NCBI RefSeq assembly: GCF_038433135.1
Contig: NZ_JBCDMV010000031.1
Location: 1-64,000, forward strand
Reading direction: 5' to 3'
Source of the DNA: Luteococcus sp038433135
Lineage (GTDB): Bacteria > Actinomycetota > Actinomycetes > Propionibacteriales > Propionibacteriaceae
Length of the DNA: 64,000 bases
Part shown: positions 17,567 through 25,684 of the stretch, piece after piece
How the letters are laid out: the number at the start of each line of letters is the position of its first letter
Numbering within the stretch: the first letter of the stretch is position 1
Translations under genes and position numbers: made by a program
The notes under the pieces: model-generated
What the model was told of the DNA's origin: nothing
What the model saw: the letters and a program-made list of their open reading frames with translations, nothing else
The model's database searches: none

Positions 17567-18598
17567 ATGGGACGTCCCACGCTGGTGAGTCTGGCCAAGG
17601 AGCTTGGTGTCTCTCGCCAGACGGTCTCGAATGTGATCAATGCCCCCCACCTGGTGAAGTCGGAGACTCGCGAGCGGGTGCAGGAGGCGATCGAACGTAG
17701 CGGCTACCGCCCAAACCAGGCCGCACAGGCGCTGCGCAACCAGCGATCGCGCACCGTCGCGATGCGCGTCTATCCCACCCTTGACGAGGGAATCAACGGC
17801 GCGGTGATGGACCGCTTCGTCCATCGCTTCGCCCAGGCGCTGCGCGACCGCGGCTATGCGTTGCTGCTGGTCACCGCGGATTCCGATGAGGATGAGGTCG
17901 ACACCCTGCACGAGATGTCCATTCGGGGCCGGATCGACGGCTGCCTGTTGACCGGCACCTACGCCGGTGATCCGCGCCCCGCCCAACTGGCCGCGGAGGG
18001 GGCCAAACTGGTCGCCTTCGGCCGACCCTGGGGTCAGGAGGAGACCAGCACCCATGACTGGGTGGACATCGACGGCGCGGCCGGTACCCGGATGGCAACC
18101 CAGCACCTGCTGGACGCGGGCTACCGCCGGATCGGCTTCCTTGGCTGGCCCGAAGGTAGTGGTGTCGGCGACGACCGGCGTCGCGGCTGGGCAGAGACCC
18201 TGGGAGCCGCCGGAGTCGACGGTTTCGAGGCCTGGCAGGCCACGGGCATGGACACCATGGCCACCGGGCTGTCGGGAATGGAAACGCTGCTGGGGCTGGG
18301 CGCCGAGGCCGTGGTCTGCGCGGCCGACTCCCTGGCCGTGGGCGCGGTGGAACACCTTCGTCGTAGCGGTTTGATGACTCGGCCCACCGCCCCCGTGATC
18401 GGCTTCGACAACACGCCCGTCGCCCGCGCGATGGGCATCTCCAGCATCGACCAGGACGTGGAGCGGGCCGTACAAGCACTCACCGACCGGCTGATGCTGC
18501 GGGTCGGCGACGGCTCCGACGACCTCCCGCCGCTCAACCAGCTGCTGGCGCCGCGGCTGGTCACCCGCGAACTGAGCTCCATCTTCGTCACCCACTGA
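17567..18598 (+). CDS. LacI family transcriptional regulator
   Basis: A DNA-binding repressor of 343 residues. The N-terminal HTH is LVSLAKELGVSRQTVSNVINAP (about residues 5-26), followed by the hinge and RPNQAAQALRNQRSRTVA. The periplasmic-binding-protein-like domain follows, with DDRRRGWAETLG and a C-terminal GFDNTPVARAMGISSIDQDVE. The ATG at 17567 has AAGAGGTAA upstream. It is followed by a CUT1 transporter and is divergent from the debranching enzyme; it most likely controls both in response to an alpha-glucoside. Confidence 0.88.
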   Translation: MGRPTLVSLAKELGVSRQTVSNVINAPHLVKSETRERVQEAIERSGYRPNQAAQALRNQRSRTVAMRVYPTLDEGINGAVMDRFVHRFAQALRDRGYALLLVTADSDEDEVDTLHEMSIRGRIDGCLLTGTYAGDPRPAQLAAEGAKLVAFGRPWGQEETSTHDWVDIDGAAGTRMATQHLLDAGYRRIGFLGWPEGSGVGDDRRRGWAETLGAAGVDGFEAWQATGMDTMATGLSGMETLLGLGAEAVVCAADSLAVGAVEHLRRSGLMTRPTAPVIGFDNTPVARAMGISSIDQDVERAVQALTDRLMLRVGDGSDDLPPLNQLLAPRLVTRELSSIFVTH

Positions 18599-18699
18599 CC
18601 ATTCCTTCCGACCTCAGCGGTCAGATCCCACAACTGAACAGGCAGCACCCGGCGGGGCGAAGACGACCCGGCCGGCTCCACCCCTCGAAAGGAAAATCC

Positions 18700-19968
18700 A
18701 TGACCAAGACCCTCCGTTCCAGTGCGCTCGTCGCAGCCCTCACCCTGCCGCTCGCGCTGACGGCCTGCGGTGGCGGCTCCGGCTTCGATTCAGGCGACAA
18801 GGCCTCCGGCGACAGCTCCGCGGCGGCGGTTCCGGCGCCGAACAAGAACGAGGTGAGCGTTCTGATCGGCTCCTCGGGCGACGCGGAGACCAAGGCCGTG
18901 ACCGAGGCCGTCAAGGCCTGGAGCACCAAGAGTGGCATCCCCGCCAAGGTCCAGGTGGCCGCCGACCTGCCGCAGCAGGCCGCGCAGGGCTTCGCGTCGG
19001 GCAAGCCCGCCGACGTCGTCTACACCGCCACCGACGTCTTCCACTCCTGGGTCAAGGCCGGCAACCTGCAGGCCTACGGCGATGCGTTGGAGAACAAGGA
19101 CGACTACTACGAGGGTTTGAAGGACGCCTTCACCACAGACGGCAAGTTCTATTGCGCGCCCAAGGACTTCTCCACCCTGCAGCTGGTCATCAACACCGAC
19201 CTGTGGAAGAAGGCCGGGCTGACCGAGGCCGACTACCCCAAGACCTGGGAGGATCTGGAGAAGGTGGGCAAGAAGCTCACCCAGGGCAAGGTGAAGGGCC
19301 TGGCCTTCGGGCCCGAGGTGCAGCGCGTCGGGGTCTTCCTGGCCCAGGCCGGCGGCGGTCTGGAGAAGGACGGCAAGGCCACCGCGAACTCCCCCGAGAA
19401 TGTGGAGGGCCTGACCTTCGTCAAGAAGGCGATGGCCGACGGCTGGATGGCCTACTCCAGCGATCTGGGCTCCGGCTGGGGCGGCGAGGCCTTCGGCAAG
19501 CAGCAGGCGGCCATGGTGATCGAGGGCAACTGGATCACCGGCGCCCTGCAGAACGACTTCAAGAGCGTGAAGTACGCCGTCGTCGAGCTGCCGCAGGGCA
19601 AGGCCAAGGGCACCCTGCAGTACACCAACTGCTGGGGCGTCACCGCCAAGGGCGACAACATCGGCGGTGCGGTTGACCTGGTCAAGAGCCTGAACACCAC
19701 CGAGCAGCAGCTGGCTTTCGCCAAGGCTTTCGGCGTGATGCCGTCGCTGAAGTCCGCCAAGGATGGCTGGAGCGCGGCCAACCCGACCATGGTGCCCTTC
19801 ATCAGTGGCGCCGAATACGCGCAGAACCTGCCCGCCGAGGTGGGCGCCGCCGACGTGATCAAGGACATGAATGCCCAGCTCTCCCAGCTGAAGTCCAAGG
19901 ATCCGAAGGCCCTGCTGGACGGCGTCCAGACCAACCTGGAACCCGTCGTCGCCGACGCCGCCAAGTGA
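18700..19968 (+). CDS. CUT1 ABC sugar-binding lipoprotein
   Basis: Extracellular solute receptor anchored to the membrane. The signal peptide ends in the lipobox LTAC (lipidated Cys23), followed by a flexible Gly/Ser/Ala-rich linker to about residue 50. The mature domain is a maltose-binding-protein-like fold with KTWEDLEKVGKKL and the binding-face segment AAMVIEGNWITGAL. The length of 422 residues is normal. It heads a three-gene transporter operon controlled by LacI; context suggests a maltodextrin or alpha-glucoside ligand. A GAAAGG site precedes the ATG. Confidence 0.88.
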   Translation: MTKTLRSSALVAALTLPLALTACGGGSGFDSGDKASGDSSAAAVPAPNKNEVSVLIGSSGDAETKAVTEAVKAWSTKSGIPAKVQVAADLPQQAAQGFASGKPADVVYTATDVFHSWVKAGNLQAYGDALENKDDYYEGLKDAFTTDGKFYCAPKDFSTLQLVINTDLWKKAGLTEADYPKTWEDLEKVGKKLTQGKVKGLAFGPEVQRVGVFLAQAGGGLEKDGKATANSPENVEGLTFVKKAMADGWMAYSSDLGSGWGGEAFGKQQAAMVIEGNWITGALQNDFKSVKYAVVELPQGKAKGTLQYTNCWGVTAKGDNIGGAVDLVKSLNTTEQQLAFAKAFGVMPSLKSAKDGWSAANPTMVPFISGAEYAQNLPAEVGAADVIKDMNAQLSQLKSKDPKALLDGVQTNLEPVVADAAK

Positions 19969-20000
19969 CCCTCACCACCAACCCACTAGGACACTGACCG

Positions 20001-21161
20001 ATGTCACATCCCGTGAGCCCCGACGCGAGCAAGACGCGCCGCCGGAGGGGGAAGGCCAACTCGCAGGCCTTCTCCGGCTGGCTCTTCGTGTCGCCCGTGA
20101 TCCTGATCCTGGGCATCTTCCTGTTCATCCCGATCCTGATGGCGCTGTGGGTGAGCGTCTCCGACTGGTCCGGCAATGGCAGCCCCTTCGACCCCTCGGT
20201 GAACTTCGTCGGGGGCAAGAACTACCAGGCGATCCTGGGCGGCAAGGGGCTTACGGGCCGTGACTTCGGCATGGCCATTCGCAACAACCTGTACTACGTG
20301 CTCTTCGTGGTGCCACTGCAGACCATCGTCGCGCTCTTCCTGGCGGTGATGGTCACCCGCAAGGGGTTGAAAGGCAAGGGCTTCTTCCGGACTGCCTTCT
20401 ACTTTCCCAGCGTCACCAGCTCGGTGGCGATCACCGTGCTGTGGCTCTTCCTGTTCAACGCCTCTGGAGCGGTGAACAAGGCGCTGAGCTGGTTGGGTAT
20501 CCATGGCCCCAACTGGTTCCAGGATCCGCGCGGCATTCTCGGGCTGGTGCTGGAACCCTTGGGTGTGCACGAATCCGGGGCGTTGGCCAAGCCCGGCTTC
20601 CTGGGGATCAGCGCCTACCAGTGGCTGCAGGGGCCATCGGTGGCGATGTGTGCCTTCATCCTGATGGCGATCTTCACCACGTCGGGTACCTTCATGCTGC
20701 TCTTCATCGCCGCGCTGCAGAACATCGGCGACGAGACCGACGAGGCGGGCATGATGGACGGCGCCAGCGCCTGGCAACGCTTCCGGCACATCACCCTGCC
20801 GATGCTCAAGCCGACGCTGTACACCGTGATCACCCTGGGCCTGATCGGCACCTGGCAGGTCTTCGACCAGATCGCGATCGGATCGCAGGGCGGCCCGGCC
20901 AAGACGACGATGACCCCGGCCTACCTGAGCTTCACCAAGGCCTTCAACGACAACGAGTGGGGCAAGGGCGCGGCGATCGCCTTCGTCCTGTTTGCCATCA
21001 TCATCCTGATGACGATTCTGCAGCGCCTGATCCTGGGCGATTCCGACTTTTCCAAGATGAGCAAGAAGCAGCTCAAGGCGGACAGGTCTGCCCGAGACGG
21101 GGCCGCCGTCCGGGAGGCTGCCCTGGTTGCCGCCCGCACCAACGCAGGAGGACAGGCATGA
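20001..21161 (+). CDS. CUT1 ABC sugar permease, MalF-like
   Basis: One of two membrane subunits of the importer. The 386-residue protein has six main membrane segments and the EAA coupling loop EAGMMDGASAWQRFRHITLPM that contacts the ATPase. An extended cytosolic C-terminal tail (about 40 residues, KKQLKADRSARDG) is longer than usual. The stop overlaps the next gene by ATGA. Confidence 0.88.
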   Translation: MSHPVSPDASKTRRRRGKANSQAFSGWLFVSPVILILGIFLFIPILMALWVSVSDWSGNGSPFDPSVNFVGGKNYQAILGGKGLTGRDFGMAIRNNLYYVLFVVPLQTIVALFLAVMVTRKGLKGKGFFRTAFYFPSVTSSVAITVLWLFLFNASGAVNKALSWLGIHGPNWFQDPRGILGLVLEPLGVHESGALAKPGFLGISAYQWLQGPSVAMCAFILMAIFTTSGTFMLLFIAALQNIGDETDEAGMMDGASAWQRFRHITLPMLKPTLYTVITLGLIGTWQVFDQIAIGSQGGPAKTTMTPAYLSFTKAFNDNEWGKGAAIAFVLFAIIILMTILQRLILGDSDFSKMSKKQLKADRSARDGAAVREAALVAARTNAGGQA

Positions 21162-22021
21162 GCGCCGAGACATCCTTCGTGATGGGCAAGAAGCCCTCAC
21201 GCGTCGGGACGTGGATCACCCTCGGGGTGCTGCTGCTGATGGCGCTGTTCTACATCTTCCCCTTCATCCTGCAGGTGGTCAGCTCCTTCAAGACCGACCA
21301 GGATGCCACCAACAGCCCGATGAGTCTCACCCCGTCGGTGTGGACCACTGCCGCCTATGACCGGCTCTTCAAGAACTCCGACTACCCGCTTTGGTTCGTG
21401 AACTCCGCGCTGGTCACCGTGCTGGTCACCGCCGGTCGGGTCTTCTTCAACTCCCTGGCCGGCTATGCGCTGGCCCGGTTGAAGTTCCCCGGCCGCAAGC
21501 TGATCTTCGTGTTGCTGATCGGCGTGATGAGCGTGCCGGGTGTGGTGCTGTTGATCCCCAAGTTCCTGGTGATCAACTACCTCAACATCTACGACACCTA
21601 CCCGGCGCTGGTGCTGCCTCTGCTGGTGGATGCCGCGGGCGTCTTCATCATGAAGAACTTCTTCGAGTCCATTCCGGTCTCGGTGGAGGAGGCGGCGCGG
21701 ATTGACGGCGCGAGCACCTTCCGCACCTTCTGGTCAGTGGTGCTGCCGATGGCGGTCCCCGCGCTGATCACCATCACCATCCTCAGCTTCCAGGGTTCCT
21801 GGAATGAGTACAGCCACTTCATCATCGCCTCGCAGGACCCGTCGCTGTTCACCCTGACCAAGGGCGTCGGCACGCTGGCCTCGGGCGGTCTGGGCGGCAA
21901 GGCCAACCAGTACCCGCTGAAGCTGGCGGCGGCGGCGATCATGACCATCCCGGTCGCGATCCTGTTCTTCGCCTTCCAGAAGCGGATCATGAACACCTCG
22001 TCGGGCGCCGTCAAGGAGTAG
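21158..22021 (+). CDS. CUT1 ABC sugar permease, MalG-like
   Basis: Second membrane subunit, 287 residues from the ATG at 21158, which has AGGAGG upstream and overlaps the preceding stop. Six membrane segments are visible, with the EAA loop EEAARIDGASTFRTFWSVVLPM. No ATPase gene follows; the transporter must share an MsiK/MsmK-type ATPase encoded elsewhere. Confidence 0.88.
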   Translation: MSAETSFVMGKKPSRVGTWITLGVLLLMALFYIFPFILQVVSSFKTDQDATNSPMSLTPSVWTTAAYDRLFKNSDYPLWFVNSALVTVLVTAGRVFFNSLAGYALARLKFPGRKLIFVLLIGVMSVPGVVLLIPKFLVINYLNIYDTYPALVLPLLVDAAGVFIMKNFFESIPVSVEEAARIDGASTFRTFWSVVLPMAVPALITITILSFQGSWNEYSHFIIASQDPSLFTLTKGVGTLASGGLGGKANQYPLKLAAAAIMTIPVAILFFAFQKRIMNTSSGAVKE

Positions 22022-22048
22022 GCCCGATGGGCGTTCGCCCACGACTGA

Positions 22049-22093
22049 GCAGTTCGACCCCCAGCGCAGCCAGTGCGTTGGGGGTCGAACTGC
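22049..22093. terminator. Large hairpin between convergent permease and galE
   Basis: Arms of 20 bp (GCAGTTCGACCCCCAGCGCA and its complement with one G-T wobble) around GCCAG. It lies 27 bp past the permease stop and 83 bp past the galE stop, so it could terminate both transcripts. A GAGCCTGTCGAGG repeat follows at 22130-22157. Confidence 0.6.
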
Positions 22094-22129
22094 GTATGTT
22101 CTGCGTCGGGGGGCAAGGTGCGCCCAAGG

Positions 22130-22157
22130 TGACCACGGTCCCCGAGCCTGTCGAGGG
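22130..22157 (+). repeat. GGTCCCCGAGCCTGTCGAGG intergenic repeat
   Basis: A near-identical copy of the motif at 3175-3201, here in the same orientation; an inverse copy lies at 60134-60164. It is a short recurrent sequence in convergent intergenic regions, of unknown role. Confidence 0.55.
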
Positions 22158-22176
22158 TTCCTCTGGAGGCCGAGGA

Positions 22177-23193
22177 TCAGGCCTGGGCGAACCCGTTCGG
22201 GTTGGCCGACTGCCAGCGGTAGGTGTCGGCGCAGGCATCGGCGACGGACTTGTTGGCCTGCCAGCCCAGTTCCTGCTGGGCCAGGTTGACGTCGGCATAG
22301 GAGGAGGCGACGTCACCGGGGCGGCGGGCCACGATCTCGTAGGGGATCTCCACGCCGGAAGCCGCCTCGAAGGCGTGCACGATCTCCAGCACCGAATTGG
22401 GCTGGCCGGTGCCGAGGTTCCACACGTGGTAGCCGTCGTGCCCACCCAGGTAGTCCAACGCGGCCAGGTGCCCGGCGGCCAGGTCCACGACGTGGATGTA
22501 GTCGCGGGTGCCGGTGCCGTCGGGGGTGGGGTAGTCGTCGCCGAAGACCATCAACCTGTCCCGGCGCCCGGCCGCCACCTGCGCGACGAAGGGCAGCAGG
22601 TTGTTCGGGATGCCCTTGGGATCCTCGCCGATCCGCCCGGATTCGTGCGCGCCGATCGGGTTGAAGTAGCGCAGCACCCCCACCCGCAGCTCGGGGTCGG
22701 CGGCGGACGCGTCGGCCAGGATCTGCTCGATCATGTGCTTGGTGCGGCCATAGGGATTGGTGGCGCCGGTGGGGCCGTCCTCGACGAAGGGCGGCTCGGA
22801 CAGCTCGCCGTAGACCGTCGCCGAGGAGCTGAAGACGATGGTGTGACAGCCGTGCTTGGCCATGGTCTCCAGCAGGGTGATGGTGGAGCCCAGGTTCTCC
22901 CGGTAGTAGGTCAGCGGGATCTGGGTGGACTCACCGACGGCCTTCCAGCCGGCGAAGTGGATCACCGATTCCGGCCGGAAGTCCGCGAAGGCGGCGTCCA
23001 GCGCCTGCTCGTCGCGCACATTGGCCTCGACGAAGCGGGGCTCCTTGCCGGCCAGCTCGGCCACCCGACGCAGCGACTCCTCCGAGCTGTTCGACAGGTC
23101 GTCGACCACCATGACGTCGTGCCCCTGCTCCAGCAGGGCAAGGGTGGTGTGGGAGCCGATGTAGCCGGCTCCGCCGGTGACGAGGACGCGCAT
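22177..23193 (-). CDS. galE: UDP-glucose/UDP-N-acetylglucosamine 4-epimerase
   Basis: An extended short-chain dehydrogenase of 338 residues that interconverts UDP-Gal and UDP-Glc. NAD binding is by GGAGYIGSH (7-15); catalysis is by Ser124 (SSSATVYG), Tyr148 and Lys152 (NPYGRTK). The gatekeeper position (Tyr299 of E. coli GalE, Cys307 of human GALE) aligns with Ser298 in DVASSYAD. A small residue there is known to admit N-acetylated UDP-hexosamines, so this enzyme probably also handles UDP-GalNAc/UDP-GlcNAc, which fits the galacto-N-biose context. It lies downstream of the mutase on the same strand, with GAAAGG before the ATG. Confidence 0.93.
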   Translation of the reverse strand: MRVLVTGGAGYIGSHTTLALLEQGHDVMVVDDLSNSSEESLRRVAELAGKEPRFVEANVRDEQALDAAFADFRPESVIHFAGWKAVGESTQIPLTYYRENLGSTITLLETMAKHGCHTIVFSSSATVYGELSEPPFVEDGPTGATNPYGRTKHMIEQILADASAADPELRVGVLRYFNPIGAHESGRIGEDPKGIPNNLLPFVAQVAAGRRDRLMVFGDDYPTPDGTGTRDYIHVVDLAAGHLAALDYLGGHDGYHVWNLGTGQPNSVLEIVHAFEAASGVEIPYEIVARRPGDVASSYADVNLAQQELGWQANKSVADACADTYRWQSANPNGFAQA

Positions 23194-23300
23194 GGGTTAC
23201 CTTTCGTGGACTACGGACAAGCCTACGGCGCGAAGTGTGCGTCGGCTGTGTGGCACCGGGGAACGGGCTGGGAATCGGGGGTCTTTGGGGGCGCGGCAGA

Positions 23301-24716
23301 TCAGTTCAATCCGAGGAAGTCCACCATGTTCTGCACCGTGGCATGGGCCTGCTCGGCCGTCTCCCGCTCGGCGAAGATTCGCAGCACCGGCTCGGTGCCG
23401 GAGAAGCGGGCAACGAGCCAGCCACCGTCGGCCAGGAAGACCTTCACTCCGTCCAGATACGACGTGTGATCCACCGCGACGTCGAAATCGGGCAGTTCTC
23501 GCCGCTCGAAGAGGGTGGCCATCAGCTCGGCGCGGCGCTGCGGGGTGAAGTTCCAGGCGGTTTCCACCATCTCCAGACTGCCGTAGCGCTGTACCACCTC
23601 GCCCCACAGCTCGGACAGTTTGCGGCCGCTGTGCGCCAGCATCTCCACCAGCAGCGATCCGGCGTAGACGCCGTCCTTGCCGGCGATGTGGCCGCGCACC
23701 GTCAGGCCGCCGGAGCTCTCGCCGCCGATCACCGCGTCGGTCTCGGCCATCTTGGAGCTGATGTGCTTGAAGCCGACGGGCACCTCGTGGCAGGTCTGGC
23801 CGTGTGCCGCGGCCACCCGATCCAGCAGGTGGGTGGTGGCCAGGTTGCGCACCACGTCACCCTTCCAGCCCTTGCCGGTGAGCAGGTATTCGTACAACAG
23901 CACCATCACCTGATTGGCGGAGAGGTAATTGCCCAGGTCATCGAAGATCCCGAGCCGGTCGGCATCACCATCGGTGGCCATCCCCAGATCGGCGTGACGT
24001 TCCAGCACCGTGCGGCGCAGTTCATGCAGGGTCTCCAGCTGGGGTGACGGCATCCGCCCGCCGAACAGGGCGTCGTGCCGCGAGTGGATCACCTCGACGT
24101 CGCACCGGGCCGTCATCAGGATGGTCTGCAGGCAGGTCTGGGATACCCCGAACATGGGGTCGAGCACGACGGCCAGGTGCCGATGCCGAATGGTCTGTGT
24201 GTCCAGCTGCTCCAGGATCGCGTCGATGTACCAGTTCATCGACGTCTGCACGGTGACCAGCGGATGGTCGCGCACCTCATGCGGCGCCACTGAGCGAATG
24301 CCGGCCTCGGTGAGCGCATTGATCGACTCCTGCAGCTCGTCGGTGATCTCCGCGGCGGCGTCGCGGCCGCCCTCGGTGAAGACCTTGATCCCGTTGTAGC
24401 TGGCCGGATTGTGGGATGCGGTGACCGCCAGGCCGTAGCCGCAGCCCTTGTTGCGCACCGTCCACATGATCATCGGGGTTGGCGCGGGCCGGTCGATCAC
24501 CGTCACCGGTATCTCGTTGCCCACAAGGACTTCCGTTGCCCACCAAGCAGCGGCGTCGGAAAGGAAGCGACGGTCATAGCCGATCACCGTGCCTCGCTCC
24601 GCCACGCCCTCGGCGTGCATCCTGTTGGCCAGCCCCTGCGCCAGCAGGCGCACGTTGGCCTTGGTGAAACCGTCCGCGATGATGGCGCGCCAGCCGCCGG
24701 TGCCGAATTCGATCAT
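23301..24716 (-). CDS. Phosphohexomutase (phosphoglucomutase/phosphomannomutase family)
   Basis: Isomerises hexose-1-phosphate and hexose-6-phosphate. The 471-residue protein (ATG 24716, MIEFGTGGWR start) has the phosphoserine loop TASHNP (Ser101), the metal loop DGDADRLGIFD, the sugar loop GGESSGG and the phosphate-binding RFSGTEP near the C-terminus. Next to galE and the galacto-N-biose genes it could convert Glc-1-P, or GlcNAc-1-P, made by the nucleotide-sugar route. The start lies inside a putative ROK operator, and the TATGTT box about 10 bp upstream would give a leaderless mRNA. Substrate (hexose or hexosamine) is undecided. Confidence 0.85.
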   Translation of the reverse strand: MIEFGTGGWRAIIADGFTKANVRLLAQGLANRMHAEGVAERGTVIGYDRRFLSDAAAWWATEVLVGNEIPVTVIDRPAPTPMIMWTVRNKGCGYGLAVTASHNPASYNGIKVFTEGGRDAAAEITDELQESINALTEAGIRSVAPHEVRDHPLVTVQTSMNWYIDAILEQLDTQTIRHRHLAVVLDPMFGVSQTCLQTILMTARCDVEVIHSRHDALFGGRMPSPQLETLHELRRTVLERHADLGMATDGDADRLGIFDDLGNYLSANQVMVLLYEYLLTGKGWKGDVVRNLATTHLLDRVAAAHGQTCHEVPVGFKHISSKMAETDAVIGGESSGGLTVRGHIAGKDGVYAGSLLVEMLAHSGRKLSELWGEVVQRYGSLEMVETAWNFTPQRRAELMATLFERRELPDFDVAVDHTSYLDGVKVFLADGGWLVARFSGTEPVLRIFAERETAEQAHATVQNMVDFLGLN

Positions 24717-24729
24717 GCACCGAACATAT
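24708..24729. promoter_or_regulatory. Candidate ROK operator at the mutase promoter/start
   Basis: TTCG at 24708-24711, nine bases, CGAA at 24721-24724, then CATAT. The half-site CGAACATAT is identical to those at the GH101 and GH112 promoters. On the minus strand TATGTT (a -10-like box) abuts the dyad, the same geometry as in those two promoters. Confidence 0.5.
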
Positions 24730-24757
24730 CCTTGGAGTGCTTGCTTGGGAAGGGCGC

Positions 24758-24796
24758 GCGCAGTTCGACTGCGCAACCGCTCAACCAGACTGCGCA
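24758..24796. repeat. Short inverted and direct repeats in the mutase/nucleotidyltransferase divergent region
   Basis: GCGCAGT-TCG-ACTGCGC (24758-24774) is a perfect inverted repeat with 7-bp arms. ACTGCGCA recurs at 24768 and 24789, 21 bp (two helical turns) apart. The second copy overlaps the 8-bp palindrome CTGCGCAG. The pattern suggests binding of a second regulator to the divergent promoters. Confidence 0.4.
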
Positions 24797-24838
24797 GCTG
24801 TCCGTCGATGTTCCACACCCGTCCCTAGGATGACCACC

Positions 24839-25684
24839 ATGTCAGAGTCGCCACAGTCAACCACCAGCCAACCACCCCGCAAGGCGGTGATCATGGCCCG
24901 CGGGCTCGGCACCCGGCTGCGCCGGGCCGCCGATGCCACCCTGAGTGAGGACCAGCAACGGATCGCCGCACTGGGACTGAAGGCGATGATGCCGCTCGGT
25001 GCGCAGGGGCGGCCTTTCGTCGAGCACCTGATCAGCGCGCTGGCCGATGCCGGCCTGACCGACATCTGTCTGGTGATCGGCCCGGAACATGACCTGGTGC
25101 GGGAACACTTCGCCGCGCTGGAGACGAGCCGGGTGCGCATCAGCTTCGCCGTGCAGGCCGAGCCTCTGGGGACCGCTGATGCCGTTGCAGCGGCCAAGGA
25201 CTTCGCAGGTGACGACCGCTTCGTGGTGGTCAACTCGGACAACTACTACCCTGCTGACTCCCTGCGGGCATTGGTGGCCGCCTCGGGTACCGCCACCCTC
25301 GGCTTCGACGCAGCAGAGTTGGTTGCCCGCTCCAATATTCCGGCCGAGCGAGTGGCTGCCTTCGCGATCCTGGACACCGACGACGCCCGTCACCTGATCG
25401 AGATGATCGAGAAGCCCGATCCGCAGGTGGTGGCGCAACATGGTCCGCATGCGCTGGTCAGCATGAACTGCTTCCTGTTCGGTCCCAGCATCTTCACCGC
25501 CTGCGCCGGGATCGAGCGTTCGCCGCGCGGAGAGTTCGAGATCGTGGACGCGGTGCGATTCCTGGTCCGCTCCGGCGAGCCGGTCACCGTCGTCCCGGTC
25601 GTCGACGGGGTGCTGGACATGTCCGGCCGGGGTGACGTTGCCGCTGTCGCTGAAGCGCTGGCGGACAAGCAGGTGGCGCTGTGA
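24839..25684 (+). CDS. Sugar-1-phosphate nucleotidyltransferase
   Basis: A 281-residue protein of the NTP_transferase fold, which couples a sugar-1-phosphate with an NTP to make an NDP-sugar. The nucleotide loop is MARGLGTRLR (residues 19-28), where an Arg replaces the second glycine of the usual LAGGxGTR. The Asp in VVNSDNYYP probably binds Mg2+, and the Lys in MIEKPDP is family-typical. The ATG at 24839 follows TAGGATGACC. Overlap with a GHMP kinase (GTGA) implies that it activates the kinase product. I infer a Gal-1-P and/or GalNAc-1-P uridylyltransferase role substituting for galT, which is absent here. Confidence 0.8.
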   Translation: MSESPQSTTSQPPRKAVIMARGLGTRLRRAADATLSEDQQRIAALGLKAMMPLGAQGRPFVEHLISALADAGLTDICLVIGPEHDLVREHFAALETSRVRISFAVQAEPLGTADAVAAAKDFAGDDRFVVVNSDNYYPADSLRALVAASGTATLGFDAAELVARSNIPAERVAAFAILDTDDARHLIEMIEKPDPQVVAQHGPHALVSMNCFLFGPSIFTACAGIERSPRGEFEIVDAVRFLVRSGEPVTVVPVVDGVLDMSGRGDVAAVAEALADKQVAL

